A DNA stretch of 12,372 nt from Ardenticatenia bacterium (lineage in GTDB: Bacteria; Chloroflexota; Anaerolineae; Aggregatilineales; Aggregatilineaceae). The stretch spans positions 1-12,372 of the forward strand of contig JALSSH010000292.1 of assembly GCA_026984385.1 (NCBI GenBank), given 5' to 3'. The notes beneath the pieces were generated by a model. That model did no database searches. It worked only from the letters and a program-made list of their open reading frames with translations, and was not told the origin of the DNA. The number at the start of each line of letters is the position of its first letter. Positions within the stretch are counted from its first letter, which is position 1. A program made the position numbers and the translations under genes. Shown here in pieces: positions 1 through 7,583 of the stretch.

Positions 1-956
<956 letters not shown>

Positions 957-964
<8 letters not shown>

Positions 965-1047
965 GCTGAGTTTAGTTCCTCCGAAACGTGCAAGTATGCA
1001 GGAATAAAAAGAATGCCCGCCGACGCAGGCGCTTTGGACATGCTGAG
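957..1047. repeat. 14-bp direct repeat at the tuf start and the tRNA-Thr 3' end
   Basis: TTGGACATGCTGAG occurs at 957-970, covering the tuf start codon, and again exactly at 1034-1047, touching the 3' end of tRNA-Thr(GGT); the period is 77 bases. The second copy therefore carries a tuf-like CATGTCCAA directly after the tRNA, out of frame with tuf. A related pair, CGCAGG[CT]GCTTTG at 1024-1036 and 1127-1139, flanks the same tRNA on both sides. Confidence 0.8.
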
Positions 1048-1118
1048 CCTACGATGGGATTTGAACCCATGACCTCGCCCTTACCAAGGGCGTGCTCTGC
1101 CAACTGAGCTACGTAGGC
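1046..1118 (-). tRNA. tRNA-Thr(GGT)
   Basis: The reverse strand folds into a complete cloverleaf of 73 nt. The acceptor GCCTACG pairs with CGTAGGC; the D stem is GCTC/GAGC; the anticodon stem is CGCCC/GGGCG around loop TTGGTAA (anticodon GGT, reading ACC/ACT); the T stem is ATGGG/CCCAT around TTCAAAT. The discriminator base is T and CCA is not encoded, so a CCA-adding enzyme is needed. It is the last tRNA before tuf, the position of thrT before tufB in E. coli. Confidence 0.97.
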
Positions 1119-1162
1119 AAAGTAGGCGCAGGTGCTTTGCGGGTAGCTTAGAACCTACCAAG

Positions 1163-1245
1163 TGGGCCAGGTAGGACTCGAACCTACGAAGGCGTCTGCC
1201 AGCGGATTTACAGTCCGCCCCCTTTGCCGCTCGGGACACTGACCC
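1163..1245 (-). tRNA. tRNA-Tyr(GTA)
   Basis: This is a class II tRNA of 83 nt with a long variable arm. Acceptor GGGTCAG pairs with CTGGCCC (one T-G wobble). The anticodon stem GCGGA/TCCGC holds loop CTGTAAA, giving anticodon GTA. The T stem GTAGG/CCTAC holds TTCGAGT. The discriminator is A and CCA is not encoded. It lies between two Thr tRNAs, as tyrU does in the E. coli tufB cluster. Confidence 0.97.
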
Positions 1246-1274
1246 ATTTTTCGCCGATGAGCGCTCATCGAGCA

Positions 1275-1347
1275 AGCCGACGATGGGAATCGAACCCATA
1301 ACCTAGCGCTTACAAGGCGCTTGCTCTGCCGATTGAGCTACGTCGGC
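1275..1347 (-). tRNA. tRNA-Thr(TGT)
   Basis: A complete 73-nt cloverleaf. Acceptor GCCGACG/CGTCGGC, anticodon stem AGCGC/GCGCT around CTTGTAA (anticodon TGT, reading ACA and other ACN codons), T stem ATGGG/CCCAT around TTCGATT. The discriminator is T and CCA is not encoded. It is the first gene of the Thr-Tyr-Thr-tuf cluster, directly downstream of two tandem promoter candidates (1358-1386 and 1417-1445). Confidence 0.97.
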
Positions 1348-1357
1348 GTTCGCTGAC

Positions 1358-1386
1358 ATTGTACCATGCCCGCTACGCCGCCTCAA
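1358..1386 (-). promoter_or_regulatory. Proximal promoter of the tRNA-tuf cluster
   Basis: On the reverse strand TTGAGG (1381-1386) and TACAAT (1358-1363) are separated by 17 bases. The -10 box ends exactly 10 bases before the mature 5' end of tRNA-Thr(TGT), so transcription would start only a few bases upstream of the tRNA. The same GGTACAAT box at the same 10-base distance precedes tRNA-Arg. Confidence 0.65.
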
Positions 1387-1416
1387 GGGTGATTCCCCTC
1401 TCATCGGACGCTCGGG

Positions 1417-1445
1417 ATTGTATCGGAGCGCTTTTGCTTTGTCAA
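1417..1445 (-). promoter_or_regulatory. Distal, near-consensus promoter of the tRNA-tuf cluster
   Basis: On the reverse strand a perfect TTGACA (1440-1445) lies 17 bases from TACAAT (1417-1422), the best sigma70-type promoter on the minus strand here. It would start a transcript near 1410, with a leader of about 60 nt before tRNA-Thr(TGT). Its -35 box overlaps the left arm of a 10-bp inverted repeat (1442-1451 with 1512-1521). Confidence 0.75.
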
Positions 1446-1521
1446 TGGTGCGCGGGAGTTTTGGCGACGCTTTTTGAAGTGCGTTTGAGTGCAGCTCGCT
1501 TTGCGCGCTGGGCACCATTGA
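1442..1521. repeat. Long-spaced 10-bp inverted repeat
   Basis: TCAATGGTGC at 1442-1451 and its exact reverse complement GCACCATTGA at 1512-1521 are separated by 60 bases. The left arm covers four bases of the -35 box of the distal tRNA promoter, and the right arm abuts the U-rich tail of the tRNA-Arg terminator. The interval holds no gene. The arms could be paired protein sites, a long RNA stem in read-through transcripts, or chance. Confidence 0.5.
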
Positions 1522-1555
1522 ACACAAAGCGGCGTAGAGACGAATCTCTACGCCG
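1520..1555 (-). terminator. Intrinsic terminator of tRNA-Arg
   Basis: Read on the reverse strand, an 11-bp perfect stem (arms 1545-1555 and 1530-1540) closes a TTCG tetraloop (1541-1544). It is followed by a partly U-rich tract, CTTTGTGTT. It lies just downstream of tRNA-Arg and separates it from the promoters of the Thr-Tyr-Thr-tuf cluster, so tRNA-Arg appears to be its own transcription unit. Confidence 0.8.
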
Positions 1556-1562
1556 TTGGCTG

Positions 1563-1634
1563 TACCCCCACCAGGACTCGAACCTGGGCCTTCGCCTCCG
1601 GAGGGCGACGCTCTGTCCTCTGAGCTATGGGGGC
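1563..1634 (-). tRNA. tRNA-Arg(CCG)
   Basis: A complete 72-nt cloverleaf. Acceptor GCCCCCA pairs with TGGGGGT (the first pair is a G-T wobble). The D stem is GCTC/GAGC; the anticodon stem TCGCC/GGCGA encloses CTCCGGA, giving anticodon CCG for CGG codons. The T stem CCAGG/CCTGG encloses TTCGAGT. The discriminator is A and CCA is not encoded. It has its own promoter (1645-1672) and terminator (1520-1555). Confidence 0.97.
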
Positions 1635-1644
1635 AACTGCTCAA

Positions 1645-1672
1645 ATTGTACCAACATCAAGCGGGACGTCAA
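1645..1672 (-). promoter_or_regulatory. Promoter of tRNA-Arg
   Basis: On the reverse strand TTGACG (1667-1672) and TACAAT (1645-1650) are 16 bases apart. The -10 box, within GGTACAAT, ends 10 bases before the tRNA 5' end, the same geometry as the proximal tRNA-Thr(TGT) promoter. It lies back to back with the frr promoter: the two -35 boxes are 22 bases apart. Confidence 0.7.
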
Positions 1673-1694
1673 GCGTTGGACTCTTGCGGCGTGT

Positions 1695-1723
1695 TTGACA
1701 AGCGCGCGTGAATAGGTGACAAT
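1695..1723 (+). promoter_or_regulatory. Promoter of frr-uppS-cdsA
   Basis: A perfect TTGACA (1695-1700) is followed after 17 bases by GACAAT (1718-1723), four of six matches to the -10 consensus. The start would be near 1730, leaving a leader of about 113 nt before frr. The leader holds a small hairpin (6-bp stem CGGTCG/CGACCG, 1778-1794, five-base loop) with no T-tract after it. Because frr here is not preceded by pyrH, a promoter of its own is expected. Confidence 0.65.
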
Positions 1724-1842
1724 TTTCCCCACGATAGGCAAGCACAGGTAGACAAACGCACACAGCAACTTTTGCCTCGGTCGCTTTCCGACCGGTGCGT
1801 TTGAAAACATCGTGTTTTTCTGGTCACTCGCGGAGCGAAACG

Positions 1843-2400
1843 ATGATTAAAGATGTTTTGCAAGACGCCGAAAGCCGTATGAAAAGCGCGCTTTCTGTGC
1901 TGGAAGATGACCTCAGGGGAATGCGCACGGGGAGGGCTTCTCCGGCGCTGGTAGAAAAGCTCACCGTTGAATATTACGGCACAGACACACCGCTTTATCA
2001 AATGGCGACCATCTCTGTGCCCGAACCCCAGATGATCATGATCCGCCCCTTTGACAAAACCGCCCTCAAAGCCGTAGAGCGGGCGATCCTCGCTTCTGAG
2101 CTGGGGCTGACGCCAAACAACGATGGGAACGTGATCCGCCTGATTATTCCACCGCTGACCCAAGAACGCCGCGCAGAGTTGCAAAAGTTGGTGCACAAGC
2201 GCGTGGAACAAGCGCGCGTCGCCGTGCGTAATGTGCGCCGTAGCGCCATTGAAGACTTGCGCGAGTTTGAACGCGAAAAACTCATCTCGGAAGACGACCT
2301 CAAGCGCGGGCAAGACGAGGTGCAAAAGCTGACCGACAAATACATTAAATTGCTCGAAGAGGCCGGTCAGCGTAAAGAAAACGAGATCATGGAAATCTAG
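1843..2400 (+). CDS. frr: Ribosome recycling factor
   Basis: RRF works with EF-G to split the post-termination ribosome so that subunits can be reused. The 185-residue product from ATG 1843 is exactly the family's usual length. Domain I carries the signature GMRTGRASPALVEKLTVEYYG (about 26-46) and PLYQMATISVPEP; the C-terminal helix carries RRSAIEDLREFEREKLISEDD and LTDKYIKLLEE. An in-frame ATG at 1795 would add 16 residues (RLKTSCFSG...) unlike any RRF. ATG 1843 has GGAG at 1832-1835 seven bases upstream, so 1843 is chosen. In many bacteria frr follows rpsB-tsf-pyrH; here it heads the operon, divergent from tRNA-Arg, with uppS 66 bases downstream. Confidence 0.97.
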   Translation: MIKDVLQDAESRMKSALSVLEDDLRGMRTGRASPALVEKLTVEYYGTDTPLYQMATISVPEPQMIMIRPFDKTALKAVERAILASELGLTPNNDGNVIRLIIPPLTQERRAELQKLVHKRVEQARVAVRNVRRSAIEDLREFEREKLISEDDLKRGQDEVQKLTDKYIKLLEEAGQRKENEIMEI

Positions 2401-2466
2401 CCGCGTAAAAACGTGGCGATGTAGCCCAATGACAACGCGGGCAACATACGGCGGAGCAAATAACGC

Positions 2467-3195
2467 ATGAGCGATGAGGTAGCACGCTTGCGAGAGCGCG
2501 TCCCGTACCATGTGGCGATCATCATGGACGGCAACGGGCGCTGGGCACGTGCACGCGGGCAACCTCGCTTGGCCGGTCATCGTGCAGGTGTTGAAAATCT
2601 GCGCCGCACGCTGGATGCGTGTGCCAAGCTGGGTATCAAAGTCCTGACCGTTTACGCCTTTTCCACCGAAAACTGGGGGCGCCCCCCCGCCGAAGTGCGC
2701 GGGTTGATGAATATCTTGGAAACGGTCATTGACCGTGAGCTGAGACGTCTCCATGCCAACGGGGTACAATTGCGTCATGTGGGCGTCTTAGAAGGGCTTT
2801 CGGAATCGCTCCAGCGCAAAGTGCGCCAGGCTGTCGCGTTGACACGCAACAACGACCGTGTGACGTTAAACGTGGCTTTTAACTACGGCGGACGCCAGGA
2901 GATCGTACACGCAGTGCAACGCATCATGCGGGCGGGCTTTGCACCGGAAGAAGTGGACACGACCCTGATCAACTACTATCTTTACACCGCAGGCTTGCCC
3001 GACCCCGACCTGATCATCCGTACCGCCGGCGAGATGCGTTTGAGCAACTTCTTGTTGTGGCAAGCGTCCTATGCCGAATATTACTCAACGCCGGTGTTTT
3101 GGCCGGACTTTGACCAAGCGGAGCTGCTTAAAGCATTGCACCAATACGCGCAACGCGAACGCCGCTTCGGGTTAGTTTCGCCATCTTCGTCCTGA
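2467..3195 (+). CDS. uppS: Isoprenyl transferase (undecaprenyl diphosphate synthase)
   Basis: This cis-prenyltransferase extends farnesyl diphosphate with isopentenyl diphosphate to the C55 lipid carrier used for peptidoglycan and wall polymers. The 242 residues include the catalytic loop HVAIIMDGNGRWA (15-27, with Asp21 matching E. coli Asp26), YAFSTENWGRP (63-73), NVAFNYGGRQE (135-145) and the diphosphate-binding signature DLIIRTAGEMRLSN (181-194) with FLLWQ and FWPDF after it. A GGAG element lies about 10 bases before the ATG, in a GCGGAGC context also seen before frr. It lies between frr and cdsA, the standard order. I cannot tell chain length from sequence, so a shorter-chain product is possible. 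The function class is certain. Confidence 0.95.
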   Translation: MSDEVARLRERVPYHVAIIMDGNGRWARARGQPRLAGHRAGVENLRRTLDACAKLGIKVLTVYAFSTENWGRPPAEVRGLMNILETVIDRELRRLHANGVQLRHVGVLEGLSESLQRKVRQAVALTRNNDRVTLNVAFNYGGRQEIVHAVQRIMRAGFAPEEVDTTLINYYLYTAGLPDPDLIIRTAGEMRLSNFLLWQASYAEYYSTPVFWPDFDQAELLKALHQYAQRERRFGLVSPSSS

Positions 3196-3240
3196 ATGTA
3201 CTCTAGCCTCACGCCCTTTACTTATATTTGAGGATCGCCC

Positions 3241-4047
3241 ATGCTCCGAACTCGTGTCTTGACCGCCGTCCTCGCTCTTCCGCTCTTGGCTGTGCTGGTT
3301 TGGGTTGGGGGATGGGCTTTTGCGTTACTGGTTGCTGGCGCACTGCTGATCGCCGGCTGGGAATACGTCCAGTTGCTGCGCCAGGGCGGTTATGCTCCGT
3401 CGCTATGGCTAACTTGGGCTTTGATCGCGCTGGCGGTCGGCGCGGTGCGCTTTGGGCATGACGAATGGCGCACGCCCGGGCTGGCGTTGCTTCTGGTGTT
3501 AGGCATGGGCCAAACGGTTTGGCGCATGGAACACGCCGCCCCCGTCCCCCTCCACGATCTGGCGTTAGCCGTATTCGGCGGCGTCTACATCGGCTGGCTG
3601 GGGAGCGCTTTTTTGGCGCTGCGCCAATTGCAGCACGGCGCGTATTTCGTCGCGTTAGTCTACGGCAGCGTCGCCGTCGCCGATAGCGCCGCCTATTTCG
3701 TAGGGCGAAGGTGGGGGCAACACAAAATGTCTCCGCGCGTCAGCCCTAAAAAGACTTGGGAAGGCTATGGGGGCGGGGTGGTGGGTGCGGTGCTTTTCGG
3801 CGCGCTGATGGGCGCATTTGCGCCTGTGCAGACGCTGAGTTGGGCACATGGCGCAGCACTCGGCGCGCTGATCGGCATGTTGGGCACACTGGGCGATCTG
3901 GGCATTTCGGCGCTCAAGCGTCAGGTGGGCGCGAAGGACTCCGGCCACCTGATCCCCGGGCATGGCGGCATCTTAGACCGCGTGGATTCGGTGTTGGTGG
4001 CGGCGTGGGTCGGCTATAGCTATCTGACGTGGGTGGTGTGGCGTTGA
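3241..4047 (+). CDS. cdsA: Phosphatidate cytidylyltransferase (CDP-diglyceride synthase)
   Basis: CdsA is an integral membrane enzyme that converts phosphatidic acid and CTP to CDP-diacylglycerol, the branch point of phospholipid synthesis. The 268-residue product has several hydrophobic segments from the N-terminus on (for example 7-37, 55-68, 80-92, 107-126, 176-196). It carries the conserved SPKKTWEG (168-175) and the family signature at 223-249, with Ser223, Lys226-Arg227, Lys232-Asp233, HGG (241-243) and Asp246-Arg247/Asp249 all present. GAGG at 3230-3233 lies seven bases before the ATG. It is the last gene of frr-uppS-cdsA; dxr and rseP, which often follow, are absent from the window. 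Confidence 0.95.
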   Translation: MLRTRVLTAVLALPLLAVLVWVGGWAFALLVAGALLIAGWEYVQLLRQGGYAPSLWLTWALIALAVGAVRFGHDEWRTPGLALLLVLGMGQTVWRMEHAAPVPLHDLALAVFGGVYIGWLGSAFLALRQLQHGAYFVALVYGSVAVADSAAYFVGRRWGQHKMSPRVSPKKTWEGYGGGVVGAVLFGALMGAFAPVQTLSWAHGAALGALIGMLGTLGDLGISALKRQVGAKDSGHLIPGHGGILDRVDSVLVAAWVGYSYLTWVVWR

Positions 4048-4362
4048 AGTGTGCCCATCCCACGAATTTTGAACCAAAGCAGGGTTTTGTGTATAAGCAT
4101 AAAAGAAGCCGTCTTTACATTTTTCGGTTGTGCGGGGGAATGTGAGGAGGAAAGGGGAGCATATCGCCGCGAGAGACATCTTCAGACGCGCCGACAACAT
4201 GCGGCGCCATGCACGTTGCCCATCAGTTTGTACAAAAAATGTTGCTTACCCGCAAGGGTTCGTTAGAATTCTGGATTACATTTCATAAAGCTGAAGGGTA
4301 TTTTGACCGTGTAGGGCTGCTCACGTTTTTTAAGCTCGGGCAGCAAAGGAGAAAGTGACGCT
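4048..4362 (+). other. Gene-free leader region before the ABC importer operon
   Basis: This 315-base stretch has no convincing gene: its open frames have no recognisable protein content. It holds a promoter candidate at 4069-4097, a perfect 10-bp palindrome TTTGTACAAA at 4227-4236, and a weaker -10-like TAGAAT at 4263-4268 with a poor -35. AAGGAG at 4346-4351 serves the first operon gene. Transcription from 4069-4097 would give a leader of about 260 nt, long enough to hold regulation, but I recognise no known riboswitch and see no clear cdsA terminator. Confidence 0.5.
4069..4097 (+). promoter_or_regulatory. Candidate promoter of the ABC importer operon
   Basis: TTGAAC (4069-4074) and TATAAG (4092-4097) are separated by 17 bases, a good sigma70-type fit (four and five of six consensus bases). 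It starts 22 bases after the cdsA stop. The downstream alternative around 4242-4268 (TTGCTT, 15 bases, TAGAAT) fits less well. Confidence 0.5.
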
Positions 4363-5367
4363 TTGACAGTCTTAATGGAGATACGCAACCTCACCACACG
4401 CTTTAATACCGAAGAAGGCGTGGTGCACGCAGTTAACGGCGTTTCCTACACGCTCCACGAAGGGGAAACCCTGGGCGTGGTAGGGGAAAGCGGTTGCGGA
4501 AAAACTGTGCACGCGCTTTCGATTATGAGCTTGATCCCTCAACCTCCGGGTGAAGTGGAAGGTGAGGTGATCTTTCGCGGGCGCGATCTGCTCAAGCTCA
4601 GCAAAAACGAACAGCGCCTGGTGCGCGGGGCCGAGATCGCCATGGTCTTTCAAGACCCGATGACTTCGCTCAACCCTGTGCTCACCATCGGTCGTCAGAT
4701 CACCGAGGCGCTGAAGTTGCATTTGGGCATGGACAATCATCAGGCCCGTGAACGCGCCGCTGAGTTGCTCTCTATGGTCGGCATTCCTTCGGCTAAGGAG
4801 CGTTTGGACGACTACCCGCATCAGTTTTCCGGCGGGATGCGCCAGCGCGTGATGATCGCGATGGGGCTTTCTTGTAACCCCCAATTGCTGATCGCCGACG
4901 AGCCGACAACTGCGCTGGACGTGACCATCCAAGCCCAAATTTTGGACTTGGTGCGCCGTTTGCGAGACAAGATCGGCATGGCGATGATCTGGATTTCGCA
5001 CGATCTGGGCGTGGTCGCCGGTCTGGCGGATACCGTGCAGGTGATGTATGCGGGGCATATCGTAGAACGCGGCTCGGCCAAGGACGTCTATCGGGACTCA
5101 CGCCACCCTTACACCATCGGGCTGTTGGGGTCGTTGCCGCGCCTGGACCAAAAACGTGAGCGCCTGTTTTCGATCAAAGGGTCACCGCCCGATATGCGCT
5201 TCTTGCCGAAGGGCTGCCCCTTTGCGGAACGTTGCCCCTGGGCACGTGAACAATGTATCGAAGAAAACCCGACTTTGCGCCCTGTGCCTGACGGCGCAGA
5301 AGGCCACATCATGGCGTGCTGGGTAGACGTTCGCCAAGAGGAGGGCGGCTATGAACAACATGCCTAA
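4363..5367 (+). CDS. Peptide-type ABC importer ATPase, DppD/OppD family
   Basis: This is one of the two cytoplasmic ATPases that drive a dipeptide/oligopeptide/nickel-class ABC importer. In 334 residues the order is Walker A GESGCGKT (41-48), Q-loop Gln97, signature FSGGMRQR (155-162), Walker B LLIADE (175-180), D-loop SALD-type TALD (183-186) and switch His213. The C-terminal oligopeptide extension has Cys285, Cys291, Cys298 and Cys319, matching the four cysteines that bind a [4Fe-4S] cluster in DppD-type structures. The TTG at 4363 is preferred as start because AAGGAG (4346-4351) ends 11 bases before it; the in-frame ATG at 4375 would be 23 bases away. The 3' end overlaps the next gene by 17 bases, implying coupled translation. 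The substrate cannot be read from the ATPase. Confidence 0.93.
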   Translation: MTVLMEIRNLTTRFNTEEGVVHAVNGVSYTLHEGETLGVVGESGCGKTVHALSIMSLIPQPPGEVEGEVIFRGRDLLKLSKNEQRLVRGAEIAMVFQDPMTSLNPVLTIGRQITEALKLHLGMDNHQARERAAELLSMVGIPSAKERLDDYPHQFSGGMRQRVMIAMGLSCNPQLLIADEPTTALDVTIQAQILDLVRRLRDKIGMAMIWISHDLGVVAGLADTVQVMYAGHIVERGSAKDVYRDSRHPYTIGLLGSLPRLDQKRERLFSIKGSPPDMRFLPKGCPFAERCPWAREQCIEENPTLRPVPDGAEGHIMACWVDVRQEEGGYEQHA

Positions 5368-6385
5368 GACTCGTACCCAAGCCACCGGCCCGACTTCTCG
5401 CATGGACGGGAAAAGGATTTTGCTGGAGGTCAAAAACCTCAAAAAGCATTTCCCGATCAAATCCGGCATCCTCTTCCAGCACGAAGTGGCCGCCGTGAAA
5501 GCCGTTGATGGCGTCACCTTCCACATCTACGAAGGGGAAACGCTCGGTTTGGTGGGCGAAAGTGGTTGCGGCAAATCCACAACCGGGCGCACCATCCTCC
5601 AGCTTTACCGCCCCACTGCAGGCAGCGTCAAGTTTGAGGGCGTGGAACTCACCGAGCTTAAAGGGAGTGCCCTACGTCGGATGCGGCGTAAGATGCAGAT
5701 GGTTTTCCAAGACCCTTACGCTTCGCTCAACCCGCGTATGTCGGTCGGGCGCATCGTGGCCGAGCCGCTGGTGGTGCACAACATCGGCACGAAAAAAGAG
5801 CGCGAAGAGCGCGTGGCAGAGCTTTTGGAGTTGGTCGGGCTTAACCCGTATTTTGTGCGTCGCTATCCGCACGAGTTCTCCGGTGGGCAACGTCAGCGCA
5901 TCGGTTTGGCGCGTGCGTTGGCGCTGAACCCCAAGTTCATCGTGGCCGACGAACCGATCTCGGCGTTGGATGTTTCGATCCAGGCTCAGGTAGTCAACTT
6001 GATGCAGGAGCTGCAAGAAAATTTGGGGCTGACCTACCTCTTTATCGCCCATGACTTGAGCATGGTACGCCATCTATGCGATCGCGTTGCTGTAATGTAT
6101 CTGGGCAAACTCGTTGAGGTGGCCGAAAGCGAAGAGCTTTACACCAACCCGCTCCATCCGTATACCCAAGCGCTGCTTTCGGCTGTGCCGGTGCCCGACC
6201 CCGTTGTCGAAGAAACACGCCAGCGCATCATCCTCAAGGGCGACGTGCCCAGCCCGATCAACCCACCGGTGGGGTGCAACTTCAACACACGCTGTCCGGT
6301 TTCGGTGGATGTATGCTTCAGCCAAGAGCCGGAACTGATCGAGGTGTTGCCCGAACATTGGGTCGCCTGCCACCGCGTGATCTAA
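5351..6385 (+). CDS. Peptide-type ABC importer ATPase, DppF/OppF family
   Basis: This is the second ATPase, expected to pair with the DppD-like product under the permeases. The 344 residues contain Walker A GESGCGKS (69-76), Q-loop Gln120, signature EFSGGQRQR (175-183), Walker B FIVADE (196-201), SALDVSIQAQ (204-213) and switch His234. The C-terminal domain again has four spaced cysteines (309, 315, 322, 340) fitting the [4Fe-4S]-binding pattern of this family. The insertion LFQHEVAAVKAVDGV (41-55) near the start is typical of the F-type subunit. GAGGAGGG (5338-5345) lies five bases before the ATG, inside the end of the preceding gene, with which it overlaps by 17 bases. The permease C gene follows after 15 bases. 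Confidence 0.93.
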   Translation: MNNMPKTRTQATGPTSRMDGKRILLEVKNLKKHFPIKSGILFQHEVAAVKAVDGVTFHIYEGETLGLVGESGCGKSTTGRTILQLYRPTAGSVKFEGVELTELKGSALRRMRRKMQMVFQDPYASLNPRMSVGRIVAEPLVVHNIGTKKEREERVAELLELVGLNPYFVRRYPHEFSGGQRQRIGLARALALNPKFIVADEPISALDVSIQAQVVNLMQELQENLGLTYLFIAHDLSMVRHLCDRVAVMYLGKLVEVAESEELYTNPLHPYTQALLSAVPVPDPVVEETRQRIILKGDVPSPINPPVGCNFNTRCPVSVDVCFSQEPELIEVLPEHWVACHRVI

Positions 6386-6400
6386 GCGAAGGAGAAAACC

Positions 6401-7549
6401 ATGACTGTTGCAGAAGGCGCAGAGCCAATTTCGCTTTCTGAAGAAGAGTACGCACGTTCCAGCCCCTGGCTGGATTCTTGGCGACTTTTCCGTCGAAACA
6501 AAGCCTCGGTAGTGGCGCTGATCGTGTTGGCAATCATCTTCGCCATTGCTATCACGGCCAAGTTTTGGACGCATGTCGGGCTGTTAGACGCCCGCACCGG
6601 CGCCGAAGCGCGTCACACCATCAATCCGGCCAATTTACCCGCCCAAGACCCTTACCCCGACCCGGGCATTTGCGCCCGAGACGGCCAGGATCGCAATCCG
6701 GACTGGTGCGGTTGGATCGGTGAAGATGCATTGGTGTTGGTGCAAGAACTGCAATGCTATCGTCCAGAGCCAGACCCCACACAACGACAGTGGTGCTATC
6801 TGCTCGGTGGTGATAGCAGCGGCAAAGATTGGATGACGCAAACCGTCTACGGCGCGCAAGTGTCGCTGGCGGTCGGCGTGGTAGGCGCCACCATGAGCTT
6901 GATCATCGGCCTGATCTACGGCGTCATCTCGGGCTACTACGGGGGGCGCGTAGATATGGTGATGATGCGCATCATTGACTTTCTATACGGCTTTCCCACG
7001 TTGGTGATGATCATCCTGTTGCAGGTGTTCTTCACCGAAGTTGCCCGCGAATATCAAGATGCCGGAAGAAAAGGGTTGGTCGGTTTCCTTTTGAACTTAA
7101 ACAAAGAGATGGGCGGCTTGCTGTTCCTATTCATCGCCTTAGGTGCGTTGGCTTGGATCGGCATGGCCCGCCAAGCGCGGGGGTTGGTGCTTTCGTACCG
7201 CGAAAAAGAATTTGTGGAAGCCGCCCGCGCTGTAGGGGCAACCGACCGACGTATCATCTTCGTGCATTTGCTGCCGAACGTCTTGGGGCCGCTGATCGTC
7301 TTGGAGACACTCGCCATCCCGGGCTATATCTTCACCGAAGCGTTCTTGAGTTTTATCGGTCTGGGCGTGCAACCCGGCACACCAAGCTGGGGTGCGATGA
7401 TCAGCGAAGTACGCACGCGCGGCGGGTTCTTCTCGAACCGTCATATCTTGCTCGTGCCCAGCGTCGCGCTGGTGATCACGACGTTGGCGTTTAACTTCCT
7501 GGGCGACGGCTTGCGTGACGCCCTAGACCCGCGTATGCGCGGCACATAA
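6401..7549 (+). CDS. Peptide-type ABC importer permease, DppC/OppC family, with Cys-rich external loop
   Basis: This inner-membrane permease forms half of the translocation channel. An OppC-type N-terminus (SPWLDSWRLFRRNKASVVALIVLAII, 21-46) gives the first membrane helix (about 36-54). The core follows, with the family motif GGDSSGKDWMTQTVYG (136-151), helices near 155-178, 192-213, 238-256, 286-320 and 348-368, and the EAA coupling loop EAARAVGATDRRIIFVHLLP (273-292). Between helix 1 and the GDSSGKD motif the loop is about 80 residues, roughly twice what I expect for the family. It holds all four cysteines of the protein (91, 103, 119, 132). This loop should lie outside the cell, where two disulfides could form. 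AAGGAG (6389-6394) is six bases before the ATG. The protein is 382 residues against about 300 usual. Substrate unknown. Confidence 0.93.
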   Translation: MTVAEGAEPISLSEEEYARSSPWLDSWRLFRRNKASVVALIVLAIIFAIAITAKFWTHVGLLDARTGAEARHTINPANLPAQDPYPDPGICARDGQDRNPDWCGWIGEDALVLVQELQCYRPEPDPTQRQWCYLLGGDSSGKDWMTQTVYGAQVSLAVGVVGATMSLIIGLIYGVISGYYGGRVDMVMMRIIDFLYGFPTLVMIILLQVFFTEVAREYQDAGRKGLVGFLLNLNKEMGGLLFLFIALGALAWIGMARQARGLVLSYREKEFVEAARAVGATDRRIIFVHLLPNVLGPLIVLETLAIPGYIFTEAFLSFIGLGVQPGTPSWGAMISEVRTRGGFFSNRHILLVPSVALVITTLAFNFLGDGLRDALDPRMRGT

Positions 7550-7583
7550 CACGCCGGATATGGTGACGAGGAGAATACCGAAC

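Noticed and set aside
1081..1810. Small frames over the tRNA cluster on both strands
   Set aside because: They translate through complete tRNA cloverleafs and promoters and have no protein-like content.
1795..1842. Longer frr start at ATG 1795
   Set aside because: It would add 16 residues not typical of the family; ATG 1843 has a well-spaced GGAG and gives the standard 185 residues.
1669..2778. 369-residue minus-strand open frame
   Set aside because: Lies antisense to frr and uppS, both clear conserved families; rich in His/Arg/Gln as expected for a reverse-frame shadow.
4051..4266. 71-residue open frame in the leader before the importer operon
   Set aside because: No ribosome-binding site, no recognisable features and irregular composition; probably chance.
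4372..5058. 228-residue minus-strand open frame
   Set aside because: Shadow of the DppD-type ATPase gene.
7560..7583. ATG 7560 as start of the module-repeat protein
   Set aside because: No Shine-Dalgarno precedes it, while GAGGAG lies between it and the in-frame GTG at 7584 with suitable spacing.
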